Made by a program: the position numbers and the translations under genes. DNA of 16,245 nucleotides, from the NCBI GenBank assembly GCA_017548805.1, contig JAFYZE010000014.1, forward strand, positions 1 through 16,245, read 5' to 3'. The stretch comes from Bacteroidales bacterium. Lineage in GTDB: Bacteria > Bacteroidota > Bacteroidia > Bacteroidales > UBA932. This document shows, piece after piece, positions 14,526 to 16,245 of the stretch. Under the pieces are notes generated by a model. It did no database searches and was not told where the DNA came from. It saw only the letters and a program-made list of their open reading frames with translations. The first letter of the stretch is position 1; the number at the start of each line of letters is the position of its first letter.

Positions 14526-16245
<1,720 letters not shown>

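Overview
This window reads as chromosomal DNA from a member of the Bacteroidota, most likely order Bacteroidales. The evidence: several start sites are preceded by the Bacteroidota -7 promoter element (TAnnTTTG) and lack clear Shine-Dalgarno sequences. The malate dehydrogenase is of the Bacteroidales type. Many products are predicted lipoproteins or Sec-exported proteins. The ECF sigma factor is paired with an outer-membrane beta-barrel gene, and there is a PD40/CxxCH lipoprotein next to a DUF6057-like membrane protein. Coding sequence is GC-rich and intergenic DNA is AT-rich. I see no rRNA, tRNA, insertion sequence, phage gene or CRISPR array.

Layout, left to right. (1) 1-541, minus strand: N-terminal part of an exported protein, cut by the window edge. 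(2) 699-3457, plus strand: a lipoprotein with TolB-like propeller repeats and a CxxCH haem-attachment motif, then a membrane protein that overlaps it by 4 bp. (3) 3544-6216, plus strand: a YifB/ComM-type AAA+ ATPase and, 3 bp later, an unrecognised lipoprotein with six repeated 'YRNG'-like motifs. (4) 6190-8519, minus strand: an operon of an ECF sigma factor, a trans-envelope protein (cytoplasmic segment, one TM helix, long acidic linker, C-terminal beta-barrel) and tsaE, with 1-bp gaps. (5) 8615-11550, plus strand: an exported TPR protein overlapping an EnvC-like murein hydrolase activator with a degenerate LytM domain. (6) 11551-11839: non-coding DNA with a candidate minus-strand small RNA and a strong inverted repeat. 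(7) 11840-12657, minus strand: an Sfp-type phosphopantetheinyl transferase preceded by a possible 55-codon small gene. (8) 12795-13787, plus strand: mdh, ending in a terminator shared with the convergent downstream gene. (9) 13839-16245, minus strand: an exported protein of unknown function behind lepA (5' end cut off).

Most genes serve envelope biology (sigma/beta-barrel pair, EnvC/TPR pair, lipoproteins) or housekeeping (tsaE, lepA, mdh, PPTase). The most promising candidate for something undescribed is the sigma factor with its one-piece beta-barrel partner. That partner could in principle link the outer membrane directly to a cytoplasmic transcription factor. The candidate sRNA at about 11551-11702 and the small ORF upstream of the PPTase come next.
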